The notes: generated by a model from the sequence alone, not told the origin. A DNA stretch of 64,000 bases from DATCHW01 sp963806045 (GCA_963806045.1 CAWDWP010000001.1:496001-560000); one strand, 5' to 3'. Positions 1 to 11,670 are shown, counted from the stretch's first letter. Numbers and translations are program-made.

Positions 1-39
1 CGCGTAATAAAGCTATATATGTGTATTGTGTCATAATCT

Positions 40-598
40 TTAAGATTCAATTTTCTTTAATAATACCGCTTTATTCAAAAATGATTTAGGCTCCGAAATA
101 ATTTCTAAACCGGCATTTTCAATTTTCGTTAACATTTCATTAAATCCTGCTTTAGAGACGTGAAACGGAGGCTCGACTATTAACATATTCCCACCGGGTT
201 TTAAGATTGTATAAATTTCCTTAAAAAGTGCATCCTGGTCGGGTACCTCGTGAACGAAATAAAACGCAAGAACAAAATCAACTGTTTCATTCAACCCGAT
301 TTTATTCTCTTCACATTTATGCAATGAAATAATTTTCTCAAGTGGTGTACCCGTAATTTTATCTTTGACTTTCTGAAGCATTCCTTCCTGCAAATCTGCA
401 GCAATCACTTTTCCGGAAGCTGCCAATCATTTTTGCGATTTCGATTGTAAAAAAACCCGGACCGCACCCTAAATCAAGAACAGTCATTCCTTCTTTGAGG
501 TATGGCTTTAATATCTTTTGTGGATTCTGAAGAAATCTTCTGAATTTATTATCCAGACCTCCGGCTAATTCAACAGAACAAACTTTGCTTTTACTCAT
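40..598 (-). CDS. Class I SAM-dependent methyltransferase, frameshifted
   Basis: The N-terminal part (598 down to about 425) carries the SAM-binding motif I VLDLGCGPGFFT at residues 40-51. The remainder (from about 426) is in a frame displaced by one base and continues with the acidic-loop strand KVIAADLQEGML and then the motif region FVLAFYFVHEVPD and LKPGGNMLIVEPP. Joined, the two parts make a complete protein of about 185 residues, a normal length for a small Methyltransf_11/25-type enzyme. The acceptor substrate cannot be deduced. AGGA lies five bases before the ATG at 598. A single indel near 425, in the sequence between KMIG and AASGKV, separates the halves; it is either a sequencing error or a recent mutation. 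It lies just downstream of the M28 peptidase gene, with no clear functional link. Confidence 0.8.
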
Positions 599-702
599 TT
601 TGATCCTTTTTAATGTTATAAGTTGTTAAACATATTTTTTACAACTCATTCCCGGGAACCCTCCGGGTGACCCACTTATGAGAATGTAAATAAGTTTCTA
701 TA

Positions 703-2701
703 TTATTTTAATAGAAATAATTTTTTCGTCTGTGCAAAATTATTTGTTCGCAGTTGATAAAAATAAACTCCGCTTGGTAAATCAGAAGCATTAAAAATTA
801 CTTCATAGTTTCCGGCACTCTGCTTCTCGTTGACTAATATTTTGACTTCCTTTCCAAGTATGTCAAAGACACTTAATTTCACTTTAGAGTTTTCCGCAAT
901 ACTATATGATATTCTTGTAACAGGATTAAAAGGATTAGGATAATTTTGTGAAAGTTCATATTTCAAAGGAATTTTCTGCTCTGTCACAGACACAGTATTT
1001 TTTAATTGTAATAATATACACCAGCTTACCAGGCTGCCCTGGTTACCCGGTATGTGAATCAAAAACCCTTAGAATCCAGTTCCACGATGCGGGTTGATTA
1101 TTAAATTGACTTAATGGATTTTGTGGCTTGTAACTTCCTGTATATGGAGGTGAACCCTGTGTTATAGATAAAGAAGCACTATCATCAAAAGTTGTATTGA
1201 TATAATTCGCTCCACTTGAACCGTTTCCCTGACTAAGGTTTATCATTCCGTTCGGTCCCTGAAATTGTATTATCAAATCCCCGTCATTCGGGTGGTATAT
1301 AGTTAGGTTAACTTTTGCTTTATTGATAATCTTAGAAGCCTGATTAACACTGATTGTATCATAGGTAAATTGCAAATCATTAATCGGTTTTGGAAGTGTA
1401 TTCGAACATTGATTGTTGTCCATATAAATATCATACCTGAATGTATTTGGAGGAGGTGTTGTTCCCGGAGGATTAATACCGCTCCCGCCGTTTGGAAGTG
1501 TTACGGAAACGGAACCTGCAGAATCCTGCAATGCAAAATAATATGAAATTGCCGAGCCGGTAGGTTCACCGGGTATTGTAAATTTAAAAGTATCCTGAAC
1601 AATCGATGATGCGTTTATAAAATTATAATTACTGTTATTGATTTTATAATATAATCTTGGTGCATTATTCGCTGATGCAATTTTAAACGGAGCTTTAATA
1701 TGAACTTTTGCAATCCTTGAAGATGTATCAGCAGTGAAACCGAGAGGTATATGGTTCATCATTACATTCAAATCCAAAGCCAGAGTCAATAATGCAGCAA
1801 CATTATTTTTAACTAATTTATGAAAATACTGAATATTAAACTTGTCAAATTTATCATTTATAGAGTGATAAAATAAATTAAAATTTCCCGAGTAATCTTC
1901 AATCACTCCTATTGCTTTATAACCCCTTTGCCAGAAAGACCAATGGTCACTTAAATTGGCATTCCATAGAGGATAAAATGTAAATCCCGTATTATAAGAT
2001 TGGTTACAGGCATCGAAGATATTATATAAGCTATAAGAATTTGTATCAATCATCAACGCGGCTTTATTGTTAGGAGCTGTATGATAGCCAATCATATCAA
2101 CATTTATCATTCCAAGAACAGTATCACCCCTGAAGTACAACGTGTCAGCAAATGCAGCACTTCCCCTATCGCTGCCTCCTTCTTCTTCTTCGTCAAATGC
2201 TACAAATATTACTGTGTAATCGAGGTTCATATTCGCGAGTAATCTCGCTGCTTCAAGCACGGCGCAGACACCTGAGGCGTTATCATCCGCACCATGAATT
2301 GTATCGGAAATAATTCCCCAGCTAATAATATCATCATAATGTGCACCGATAATATATTTCCTGTCTGGATATTTTGTTCCTGTCTTTTCAGCGTAAATGT
2401 GAGTACTGGTAGAGCTGTTTACCATATATTTAGGAGAAAGCCCAAAGTTTTGAAATTTTTCGAAGATATACTGAGAAGCACGGATATTTCCAATCGTAGT
2501 CCAATAGCGGGAAAGTATAATTTGCGGAACTCCTCCGATTGTTGTGATAGTGTCTCCGCTTAATTCTTTATTCATTTTAGAAATAGATTGTATAGAAACG
2601 AGATTAAGTATTGAATCAATCTTATTGCTGTGTATGACCTGAGCGCCTGCAATGATTAATGAACAATGAATAATGAATAATGTAAAAATGATCTTTCGCA
2701 T
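703..2701 (-). CDS. Secreted M28 family metallopeptidase with P domain and T9SS sorting domain, frameshifted near the C-terminus
   Basis: A signal peptide beginning MRKIIFTLFIIHCSLIIAGAQ (cut around AGA-Q) is followed by an M28 zinc aminopeptidase domain. The expected metal/catalytic motifs are present in order: GAHYDD (His), HGADDNASGV (Asp), DEEEEGG (Glu), INVDMIGY (Asp) and FYHSIND (His). Next comes a kexin-type P domain (CSNTLPKPINDLQF to WNWILRVFD), then a sorting domain starting LSQNYPNPFNPVTR and ending TKKLFLLK. The last about 110 codons (from about 1060) are in another reading frame by one base. I chose the ATG at 2701 because it begins the signal peptide; the upstream in-frame ATG at 2779 would add 26 unlikely residues. 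The protein should be exported and act on peptides outside the cell. The adjacent downstream-numbered gene is a paralogue. Confidence 0.88.
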
Positions 2702-2775
2702 AATAAAAAATTTTATTTCAATAAAATGAGTTTTTTCATCCCGATGGATCGAGATTTTCGCTTCGCTTTTATTTA

Positions 2776-4836
2776 TCATTTCAATAATATCATTCTTTTC
2801 GTTTCATTAAATTTTTCTGTTCGCAGTTGATAAAAATAAATTCCCGATAGAAAGTTGCTTCCATCGAATGTGACTTCGTATGTCCCGGGTTGAAGTTGTT
2901 CATTTATAAGGGTAGCGACTTCACGACCGAGGATGTCGAAGACTTTGAGAGTAATATAACCCCCCAGCCCCCCTTTGTAAAAGGGGGGATTATCGTTAGA
3001 CTTCTCACTTCTTGCCGTTTGACGGTATTCGAAATTTTATTTTTGTTAAGGGATTAAAAGGATTTGGGTAATTTTGGAATAATATAAATCTATCCGGAAC
3101 TTCATTTGAAATTTCCTTAATGCTCACTGTATTTTCGTAAACAATTTGTAAACACCAATTCAACAATGTTCCCTGGTTACCGGCGTTTTTATCATAAACA
3201 AAAAGCATCCAGTTACCTTCAGATTGAGTATTATTAAATGCTGACAATAAACTCTGAGGTCTGTACCTGCCTGTAAACGGAGGGATTCCCTCGGTTATGG
3301 ATATTTGTGCCGTGTCGTCAAAGATGGTATTAGTGAAATTTTGTCCGTTTGCGCCATTATATTGTGTTAAAATTGATGATCCGTAAGGAGAACTTAATCT
3401 AACGAAAAGATCACCGTCATTACTGTGATTAATGTTTAAAATAACTTTAACCTCTTTAATGTTTCCGGGCTGGTTAATGTGAATTGTGTCAGTTAGTATC
3501 TGTAAATCGTTTATAGGTTTTGGGGTTGATTGAGAACACTGACTCAACGCTGACAAAATATAATAAACATAGTTTGTAGGCGGTGGAGTTGTACCGGCGG
3601 GGTTTATCCCGCTTCCACCATTTGGTAGCGTAATAATTATATTTCCTGTAGAATCCTGTGCAGCTAAATAATATGAAATTTTCGTTCCCGAAGGGTAACC
3701 CGGAATCGTAAAATAATAATTATTACCAATGATATTGTATGCATTAGTGAAATTATATGAACCATTATTTACTTTATAATAAAGTCTTGGTGCATTCGAA
3801 CCCGTAGGAACATTGGAAGGGAAAGAAATATACGTTACAGCATTTCTTCCTGAGGTATCTGAAGTCGATACTAATGGTTTATGCGATACATCGATGTGCA
3901 AATTCATACCATATGTCATTAATGTAGCTATTGATGCTTGCACCATCTTATGAAAATAGGGGACATTAAATTTATCAAAAGTTTCATTTATTGTATGATA
4001 ATAGGGATTAAAAAGCCCTCTTGCTTCTTCTGCCATTGCAATGGCTCTGTACCCTCTGTTCTGAAATGAACCTTCGTCCCAGTGTTCATTATAGATTTCA
4101 AAAAAATGCAAATTAATCTGATAAGATTGCAAGCAATTATTTAATACCCGAGGCATAAAATAAGAATTTGTATCGGTAAGTACTGCAAACCTATTATCAT
4201 TATTACCATCCCAGCCAATCATATCCAGGTTTAACATTCCGATTAGAGTATCATTCCTGAAATAACAACTGTCGGCAAAAGCTTTGCTTCCTGATAAGAT
4301 TACAGGTGCTTCTTCTTCATCAAAAGCAACAAAAATAACCGTATATTCTAAAGACATATTAGCATAGCAGCCTTGCTGCTTCAAGCACTCCGCACACTCC
4401 TGATGCATTATCATCCGCACCGTGCATCGTATCAAGAGGATTGGGATTAATGGTTATATAGTAAATCATCGTAATGAGCACCAATGACAAATTTTTTGTT
4501 CGGGTATTTGAAACCCGTCTTTACGGCATATACATTTACATTGGTAGAATTGTTAACCATATATTTCGGAGTCAATCCAAAAGACTGAAATTTTTCATAG
4601 ATGTATTGTGCCGCTTTTATGTTACCCTGGCTATTCCATGCCCTCGATATTAAGATCTGCGGTACTCCTCCGATATTAACAATTGTATCTCCGCTTAATT
4701 CTCTATCCATTTTTGAAATAGATTGTATAGAAACGAGATTAAGGATTGAATCAATCTTATTGCTGTGTATGACCTGAGCAACGGAGAATTGCGAGGAAAT
4801 TAAATGAATTACCAAAAAACCTAATAACTTTTTCAT
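2776..4836 (-). CDS. Secreted M28 family metallopeptidase paralogue, P domain and T9SS sorting domain, several frameshifts
   Basis: The start at 4836 gives a signal peptide (MKKLLGFLVIHLISSQFSVAQ) and then the same mature N-terminus as the neighbouring M28 gene (VIHSNKIDSILNLVSIQSISK). GAHYDDLLY supplies the first metal His. The reading frame breaks between about 4450 and 4370, where the Asp motif DDASGVC should lie, and resumes at ANMSLEYTVIFVAFDEEEAP, LNLDMIGW and YHTINETFDKFN. A P domain (INDLQILTDTIHI to GNWMLFVYDK) and a sorting domain (LFQNYPNPFNPLTKIKF) follow. Another break near 3003 precedes the last 75 residues, which end TKRMILLK at 2776. A poly-C palindromic insert lies in the sorting domain at 2956-2992. 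This is a tandem duplicate of the adjacent gene; whether it makes functional enzyme depends on whether the indels are real. Confidence 0.85.
2956..2992. repeat. Palindromic element type A (poly-C/poly-G) inside a sorting domain
   Basis: A run of six C, 'ag', six C, then TTTGTAAAA and six G forms an imperfect inverted repeat. On the coding (minus) strand it encodes a PPFYKGGLGG-like peptide between the first and second strands of the T9SS domain. It is the same position as the copies at 11846, 36378 and 37694. Confidence 0.75.
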
Positions 4837-4934
4837 AATATTATCTCCCAGAAAAATTATATTAAGTTTATTAAAAAATTCTATTTAAATGCAAATGAAA
4901 TGAACTTTTCTGTCCATTCCTGCTTAAAAGAACT

Positions 4935-7376
4935 TTACTGGTTATTTTCTTTTACGTCCTGGTTTTCGTTTTCGTTTTGCTTAGTGTTTTTGGATTTCTG
5001 GTAATATTTATCAGTGTTACCGAAATTATAAGACAGGTTTAAAAAGATAACACGGGAATCCCAGGAACTGTTATTAACAGTCCTGAACCCGATACCGTCA
5101 TTTTCACCTCCCCATTTTCTGGTTTTAAAAATATCTTCAGCACGTAGACCTACACTCATTTTTTTCTCCAGGAATTTCATATTTAATGAAATATCAAGAT
5201 TCTGATTCGGAACATTAAATCCGGTCGCAGTGAATCTTTTTCCGTTATAATTATAATAAATTTCGATGCTGAATAATTCGCTGAGATTTATATTTGAACG
5301 AACATTGGCACGCCAGGAAAAACCTTCTTCACCTTTGAAATCATTTATAATGCTTCCGTCAAATTTAGTCTGGTACATACTGAAAGTTGCATTCAGGCCG
5401 AGCCATTTAATCGCATTTGACCTGATAATGAAATCCGCTCCGTAGGATTGTGCCCTTGCGTCGTTACGGTATGTAGTGACTGAAGTGACAGAATCGAGCA
5501 GATAACTATAAGCTGAAATTACATCATAAGATTTTCTGTAAAATATCGATGTTGTAAGGTTCAGAACTTTACTGTATAAATTGTGATTTAATTCATATGA
5601 ATCAGTGAATTCAGGCGTCAGTTCAGGGTTCCCGATATTTATATACCTTGAGTTGTATTTGTTCACAAACGGATTCAATCTCCAGATATTAGGCCTTGTT
5701 ATCCTTCTTGTATAGCTTATTTGAAGTTCGTTTATGTCATTTAGTTTCTGTGAAAAACTTAATGTCGGGAATAAATCAAAATAGTCTTTTGTAAAATTGA
5801 ATCCGGTGGTTATAAGGTCGCCGGTTGTATGCGTATATTCTAATCTCAGACCTGCTTTAAACTTGAAATCTTTAATTTTATGTGAAAATGTTCCATAGAC
5901 TGCACTGATATTTTCTTTCAGTTTGAAATGATTTGTCAAATCATAATTCCTGACAAAACTATTCAGAATATAATTCAATGTATCATAAGTATAATCATTA
6001 TCATTTGACCTGAACGTACTTTTAACTCCTGTTTCAAATTTAGTTTTATCGTTAAAAGGATTTGAGTAATCAGCCTGCAGTTTGATATTCCAGTTATTAT
6101 TACCCGTTGTATTTTTTTGATTGGTCGGATTTGGAATTGGCAGTATAAGAGAGTCGTAATATTGCAAATCCTGTAATGAATTAAAAGAGTTGTTATCATT
6201 ACCATAGTATAAATCAACATTCAATTCTTTCCCGAGTTTATCAAATTTTCCGTTATAATACAGACTTGTCCCGAAAGTCCTGAAATTTCCGTCTCCCGAA
6301 AAGTTAATAGTATTTTGAGAACTTAATATGCCGGAAGAATTAAGATTTTTACTCAGTCCGTTGCTTGTATTATCATATTTGCTCACATTGAAATTTAAAT
6401 CTGTTCCTATGGAGTGACCTTTATTTAATTCGTATTCTACTCCAAGTGAAATGTATCCGTATTTGCTTTTCCCTGTACCGGTGGAATTTGTCAGGTAAGA
6501 CGAAAGGGGGTTATCATAATTTGTTACGGCATTAAAGCTATTATTGAATTGAAAAATGCCGCCGCCGCCGTTTAAAAATAAGCTCCATTTATTTTTGTTA
6601 AAAGTTAATCCAAGGTTTGCATATCCACCCTCAAGGTTGCTTTTAATACCCGCCTGGGTGTACCCGCTATAACCAATGACATTTTCATTCTTTGGCTGCA
6701 TAACAAGATTGATGATTCCGGTTACTCCTTCAGCATCATATTTTGCCGACGGGTTGGTAATAATTTCAACTTCTTTTATCGCTTCAGCAGGCACCTGCCT
6801 GAGACTTGCAAATTTCATTGGTTTGTTATCAACAAGAATCAACACTTGAGAGCTTCCCCTCAGAGTGACATTGTCGTTTATATCGACATCTATCATCGGA
6901 ATCTTTCTTAAAACATCGAGTGCAGTTCCGCCCCTTGTTGAAGCGATTTTTTCAACATCGAATACTTTCTTTTCATCTTCGAATCTCATTTCGGGAATTT
7001 CGCTTTCGACATTTATTTCTTCAGTAGTATAACTATCGGAAAATAATTTTATCGTATCCAAATTAATTGAAATACTGCTATCCTTTAGCAGGACTGTCCT
7101 TTTTGAGTTTTTGTATCCAATTAAGTCGAACGAGATTTTATACTTTCCCGGATTAATTCCTGAAATACTGAACAATCCTTTTGAGTCTGTGGAAGTACCG
7201 TTAGCAAGGGAAGAATCGATAATATTTAAGACCTTTACAGTTACTCCTTCAATAGGAGTATTTTCTTTTGCATCGATTACAATACCGGAAATCTTTGCCT
7301 GCGAATACAAACAAGGGTTTGAAATTAAAAGAAGGAATATTAGAATATTAAATGGGCGATATAGTCTTATCAGCAT
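4935..7376 (-). CDS. TonB-dependent receptor-like outer membrane beta-barrel protein
   Basis: 813 residues. The signal peptide (about 1-26) is followed by a carboxypeptidase-regulatory-like domain (KISGIVIDAKENTPIEGVTV, about 28-115). A TonB plug comes next (about 140-230), with TRGGTALDVLRKIPMIDVD, NVTLRGSSQVLILVDNKP and the conserved NPSAKYDAEGVTGIINLV. The rest is a long 'outer membrane protein beta-barrel' type barrel that ends in FLNLSYNFGN. A polar Asn/Glu/Lys-rich tail of about 23 residues follows the last strand. The substrate is unknown: there is no adjacent SusD, siderophore or B12 gene. It is the paralogue of the receptor at 43227-45692 (same domain order and a similar tail). The reading frame is intact over 2.4 kb, in contrast to its neighbours. 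A TAnnTTTG-type promoter candidate lies about 50 bases upstream. Confidence 0.9.
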   Translation of the reverse strand: MLIRLYRPFNILIFLLLISNPCLYSQAKISGIVIDAKENTPIEGVTVKVLNIIDSSLANGTSTDSKGLFSISGINPGKYKISFDLIGYKNSKRTVLLKDSSISINLDTIKLFSDSYTTEEINVESEIPEMRFEDEKKVFDVEKIASTRGGTALDVLRKIPMIDVDINDNVTLRGSSQVLILVDNKPMKFASLRQVPAEAIKEVEIITNPSAKYDAEGVTGIINLVMQPKNENVIGYSGYTQAGIKSNLEGGYANLGLTFNKNKWSLFLNGGGGIFQFNNSFNAVTNYDNPLSSYLTNSTGTGKSKYGYISLGVEYELNKGHSIGTDLNFNVSKYDNTSNGLSKNLNSSGILSSQNTINFSGDGNFRTFGTSLYYNGKFDKLGKELNVDLYYGNDNNSFNSLQDLQYYDSLILPIPNPTNQKNTTGNNNWNIKLQADYSNPFNDKTKFETGVKSTFRSNDNDYTYDTLNYILNSFVRNYDLTNHFKLKENISAVYGTFSHKIKDFKFKAGLRLEYTHTTGDLITTGFNFTKDYFDLFPTLSFSQKLNDINELQISYTRRITRPNIWRLNPFVNKYNSRYINIGNPELTPEFTDSYELNHNLYSKVLNLTTSIFYRKSYDVISAYSYLLDSVTSVTTYRNDARAQSYGADFIIRSNAIKWLGLNATFSMYQTKFDGSIINDFKGEEGFSWRANVRSNINLSELFSIEIYYNYNGKRFTATGFNVPNQNLDISLNMKFLEKKMSVGLRAEDIFKTRKWGGENDGIGFRTVNNSSWDSRVIFLNLSYNFGNTDKYYQKSKNTKQNENENQDVKENNQ

Positions 7377-7426
7377 AATTTATATTAAAATTGAGGTTTT
7401 ATTGATACCTCCAACTTAATAATCTG

Positions 7427-7434
7427 CAAAAATA
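7427..7434 (-). promoter_or_regulatory. Candidate Bacteroidota -7 promoter element (TATTTTTG)
   Basis: Read on the minus strand, the bases match the TAnnTTTG consensus of the Bacteroidota primary sigma factor and lie about 50 bases upstream of the receptor start at 7376. No convincing -33 TTTG is present at the usual spacing, so this is a weak call. Confidence 0.3.
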
Positions 7435-7527
7435 TTAAAAAATAAACAATGAGGAATTTTTATAAATTTTAAATGTGAAATTTAAAATTGGAAATTTGAT
7501 GCTAAAACGTGGATTCAATACAACGAA

Positions 7528-7564
7528 AAACTCATCCGATGACTCTGAGTCATCGGATGAGTTT
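7528..7564 (-). terminator. Rho-independent terminator after the duplicated-CTD gene
   Basis: A near-perfect inverted repeat (18-base arms, AAACTCATCCGATGACTC and its complement, with almost no loop) is followed on the minus strand by a run of five T. It begins 8 bases after the stop codon at 7572. Confidence 0.85.
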
Positions 7565-7571
7565 GAAATTT

Positions 7572-9906
7572 TTATTTCAGGAGTGCCATTTTTTTAACAC
7601 TGCTGTATATTTTTTCAGCACTCACCGTTTTATCAACTACGACAAGCCTGTAGAAATAAATTCCTGAAGGAAGTTCTTTCGCATCAAACGCTATTTCATA
7701 AAATCCGGGATTATATTCACCGTTAGCCAGAAGTTCAACCTGCTTTCCAAGCACATCAAAGACTTCGAGTCTCACATCTGAGATACCGGGAATGGAAAAC
7801 TTAATCTTCGTTACAGAGTTAAACGGATTAGGATAGTTCTGTGAAAGAAAATAATCAGTCGGAATTTGAATTGAGAAATTGGGGCAAAATTGCTCGGCAT
7901 ATTTTTTAATATCTATTTGATAAACATAATTTATCGCATCTGTAATTTTTTTCAGATTAGTTACTGCATTTGCTGTATCAATTCCCGCTGCAAGCGTCTG
8001 AGAAAAAATGATTAATTGAGTGTCGCCTGGCATCACAGATAAATTTCCGGCACCGATTCCCATTAATGTATTTGCACCGCCCGGGTATACTGGAGTTATA
8101 TAACCGCTATCAATACCGCCGCAATTAGCAATTCTTCCTTTTCTTGGTGTCCAGCCGGTATTTGTTTCCGGGTCTCCGGAATAAATATATTTCGTTTTTA
8201 AATATCTGTTATTGCCAAGCGGTCGGGTCGGGTCAAGATAAGAAGTCCCGTCACTCTTGAATAATGCCATTTTCTTAACCCTGCTGTAAATTTTCATAGC
8301 ATTGACCGTCTTATCAACAACTACAAGTCTGTAGAAATAAATTCCTGAAGGAAGTTCCTTCGCATTAAACGCAATTTCGTAAAATCCAGGATTATATTCT
8401 CCTTTTGCGAGAAGTTCGACCTGCTTTCCAAGCACATCAAAGACTTCAAGTCTCACATCTGAAATAACCGGAATGGAAAACTTAATATTCGTCATAGAAT
8501 TAAACGGATTAGGATAATTCTGTGATAGCGAAAAAACATCAGGGACAACAGACGATACGTAGGAGCAGAAATTCTCAGCATACAATTTTATTTCTTTCTG
8601 ATATACATAGTTAATCATATCAGAAATCTTCTTCAGTCTTGTAACAGAATTGAGATTACTTGAACCTCCTGTAAGTGTCTGGGAAAAAACAATTACTTGC
8701 GTATCTCCCGGCATCATGGAAAAGTTATTTGCTCCAATTCCCATAATCATTCTTCTATCACCTCCGTAAACAGGTTCAATATTACCTGTATCCGAATCCA
8801 GGCAATTATATATTCTGCCTTTTGAGGGTGTCCATCCCGCTGTTGGTTTCAGGGTCACCGGAAAAAACAAATTTTGTTTTTAAATATTTTCCGTTACCCA
8901 ACGGGCGTGTAGGGTCGAGAAATGAAGTTCCCCCTTTTTTATATCCCTTCATATAAAAGAATGCTTCTGCCGGTTCTCCATTAACGTCGTCTTCGCAAGG
9001 AGAATATTTATCTATCCATGTAGATGAAGACAAGAAAATTGAATCACCGGTTATTTTATTTACAGGACCTCTTAATATTCTCAATCCATAAGCTACTTTC
9101 CCGGTATCTGCGCTGTATGCAAATCCTAAATGCCGTGATGTATCACACCCGACAAATTCATTAACAACATAGCTTGCATTTATATCGGGATCAGAAAATA
9201 AAGTGAAGTAAAGAGAATCCCAGGTATTAATACCCTTATTTATAATCTGATATCGAAACATTTGTGAGGAGTTTAATGGATAATCCATATATGTCCAGAC
9301 AGTCAATCTTATTTCTGCCATTAATAGTGGATTCCTGATTCCGCCTCCAAAGCCTTCACCGTAACTGCGTTGCGATGAGTCAGCATCAGTCAGACAAACA
9401 AAAACTGTTTGTGCAGCATTTGGCATCCCGGGTTTATCAATCCCCGGGTCATATTTACAGTTATTGTTAATATCCTGATACGGCGCACCAAAAGGAATCA
9501 TTTTATACCAGTTTGCATAGTCAGGATTATTTGTTTCGTTATCTCCTGCTTTAACAATATATATTTTAAAATCAGGATTTTTTTGCAGTTTGTTATTTGC
9601 AATATACCCCGGAACAAGTTCGCCCATATAACTGCAGACAAACATTCCCAGTTTACCATTTATAATTCCGGCACCGCTTAAACCGGAAGTAAAACAATAG
9701 GAATTAATTCCGCAGGGCCAGAGAAGTCCCGGTGCATTTCCGGATGTTGTGTTCTGATTGAAAATTCCCGTGTTCTGAAGATAGGTGCATGCCTCATTAC
9801 CTTTTATCTGCACTCTCTGAATAACTAATGAATTCGGTTCATTGACATTTGCGATTAATATATAAGCCGTGAGCAAAAATAAAACAACGATAATTATTTT
9901 TTTCAT
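7572..9906 (-). CDS. Secreted T9SS protein with a tandemly duplicated C-terminal module (two sorting domains), one frameshift
   Basis: Signal peptide at 9906 (MKKIIIVVLFLLTAYILIANV). The N-terminal half shares its layout with the next gene upstream (11608-9980): a GLLWPCG...FTSGLSGAGIING segment, a Ca-loop-like DINNNCKYDPGID and AAQTVFVCLTDAD. The frame shifts by one base between about 8870 and 8806, inside the TNSGWTPSKGR segment. After it comes a module running from DPTRPLGN through SGDPETN and MGIGA to a complete sorting domain (LSQNYPNPFNSMTNIKFSIP to VKKMALFK). Instead of stopping, it continues with SDGTSYLDPTRPLGNNRYLK and repeats the whole about 210-residue module, with a second sorting domain ending VKKMALLK. 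The copies have diverged in the middle but are nearly identical in the sorting domains. The protein has no recognised enzymatic domain and is probably a cell-surface or secreted protein of unknown role. Confidence 0.82.
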
Positions 9907-9979
9907 ATTTAAAGTTTTACTTTGTAAAACAATTTTCCCAATTTTTATACTGTCAATTTTTTTTCTGCCAGCAATTAAA

Positions 9980-11608
9980 TTATTTTAATAACACAAATTT
10001 CTTAGACGAAATAAATTCACCTGCCCTTAATTGATAAAAATAAACTCCGCTCGCAAAATTGCTGGCGTCAAAAGTGACTTCATAATATCCGGGTTGTTTT
10101 TGTTCATTTACAAGTACAGCAATTTTTCTACCCATTACATCATAGATTATTAGATTCACATCCGCTGAGTTTGGTAACTGATATTTGATTACAGTTTTTG
10201 CATTAAATGGATTCGGGTAATTCTGGAATAATATAAAACTTGTTGGTGGCGGCAGAGGATAATAGTTATTCGTATCAATCAAATGTTCATTATAAAAACT
10301 TATTATACTGTCGCTCAGCATTTTTAATTTTGTAACCGAATTCAGATTACTGTTTCCCTGTGCAATCAATTGAGCAACAATAAGAGTCTGAGTATCGTTT
10401 GACTGGACAGAAAAATTTTCTGCTCCGATACTCATAACTAATCTTCTGTCCCCGGGAGGATTGACAGGAATTATAGGTCCGGTTGAATCCCGCCCGCAGT
10501 TTTTCATACTCCCTTTGAATTCTGTCCACCCCGTATTGGTCTCGGGGTCACCGGGATATAAAATCTTTGTCTTCTTTGGGGGACTTTGACTTACATCCAT
10601 CCAATTTGTTGAATCCTTTTTGTATCCCTGCATAAGCAGAAAAGCAGGGTATGCTTCTCCGTTCGGGTCACTTTCACAGGGAGGGGGCATTGAAGAAGTA
10701 TTTATAAAAGTTGTAAAAGTCGATAAATTTACATTTTTATATGGAACAATATCTTTATTTTTAAAACCTTTTAAAAGCAGAAATCCAACTGCCGGGGGAT
10801 TAACTCCGTAAATACTATCATAGTTTGTGGCATTATAATCATAGCAAAGATTTCTTACGGTATCGCATCCAATATAATCGTCTTTTGGATTTCCAAGGTC
10901 AGGGTCAGAGACAATGCTTGCAAAAACATTTTCCCATTTTTTATTATTTTTATTTATTATAACCCATTTGATAAACTGCACATCTTCTAAACCCGGAGTA
11001 TTATAACACCAGGCAGTGAGATGCACCTCAGCATAAAAGAGGGGAGTACTAATACCGCCTCCAAAACCTTCACCGTAATTTCGTTCAGATGCAAAACCGT
11101 CCGTCATACATAGAAAAATTGTTTGAGCTGCATTCTTTACTCCGGGTGTATCTATTGCTGGTTCATAAATTCCATTATTATTAACGTCAATAAAAGGTGC
11201 ACCATAAGGAACCATTCTACCCCAATTCGCCCAGTCATAGTTGTTATATTGATTATCACCGGATTTGACTTTGTAAAACCTGAACGTAGAATCACGATGA
11301 GCGGAATTATTAGTACAGTATCCCGGTGACCATTCTCCCATATATGAAGCCATACATTCGGCAAGCTTATTACCATTTGATGCATTTATATAACCCGCAA
11401 GACAAAGCCCAGCAGTGAAAATAGCTATTTTTCCCGAACCCTTCGGCCACTCAAAGCCTGATAATTGTCCGTTGACAGAATATTGTTCGAAAACCCCGGA
11501 ATTTTGGAATCCCGAACGTATATTATTGCCATCAAGAAGAACCTGTGACTTCACGGATGAGAAAAATAACAAGAACGTGAATAAAAATATTACCTCTGTT
11601 TTCCTCAT
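9980..11608 (-). CDS. Secreted T9SS sorting-domain protein of unknown function
   Basis: 542 residues. Signal peptide (about 1-21, ending VKSQ), then SGFEWPKGSGKIAIFTAGLC, a Ca-loop-like IDVNNNGIYEPAID segment (about 155-168), NAAQTIFLCMTDG, YGEGFGGGISTPLFYAEVHL and SGDPETNTGW-like YPGDPETNTGW. The sorting domain (LFQNYPNPFNAKTVIKYQLP to SSKKFVLLK) occupies the last 85 residues. It is the single-module paralogue of the gene at 7572-9906, which shows that the extra module there is a duplication. Repeated blocks such as DPxPGxxNAAQT suggest a conserved family of Ignavibacteria-like bacteria, but I do not recognise a catalytic domain. The reading frame is intact. The 73-base gap to the next gene suggests possible co-transcription. 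Confidence 0.85.
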   Translation of the reverse strand: MRKTEVIFLFTFLLFFSSVKSQVLLDGNNIRSGFQNSGVFEQYSVNGQLSGFEWPKGSGKIAIFTAGLCLAGYINASNGNKLAECMASYMGEWSPGYCTNNSAHRDSTFRFYKVKSGDNQYNNYDWANWGRMVPYGAPFIDVNNNGIYEPAIDTPGVKNAAQTIFLCMTDGFASERNYGEGFGGGISTPLFYAEVHLTAWCYNTPGLEDVQFIKWVIINKNNKKWENVFASIVSDPDLGNPKDDYIGCDTVRNLCYDYNATNYDSIYGVNPPAVGFLLLKGFKNKDIVPYKNVNLSTFTTFINTSSMPPPCESDPNGEAYPAFLLMQGYKKDSTNWMDVSQSPPKKTKILYPGDPETNTGWTEFKGSMKNCGRDSTGPIIPVNPPGDRRLVMSIGAENFSVQSNDTQTLIVAQLIAQGNSNLNSVTKLKMLSDSIISFYNEHLIDTNNYYPLPPPTSFILFQNYPNPFNAKTVIKYQLPNSADVNLIIYDVMGRKIAVLVNEQKQPGYYEVTFDASNFASGVYFYQLRAGEFISSKKFVLLK

Positions 11609-11670
11609 ACAAATCCTTTTAAAATTTAATTTTTTTGTACTGACAGATTTCCCAACTGACAGTTATTAAA

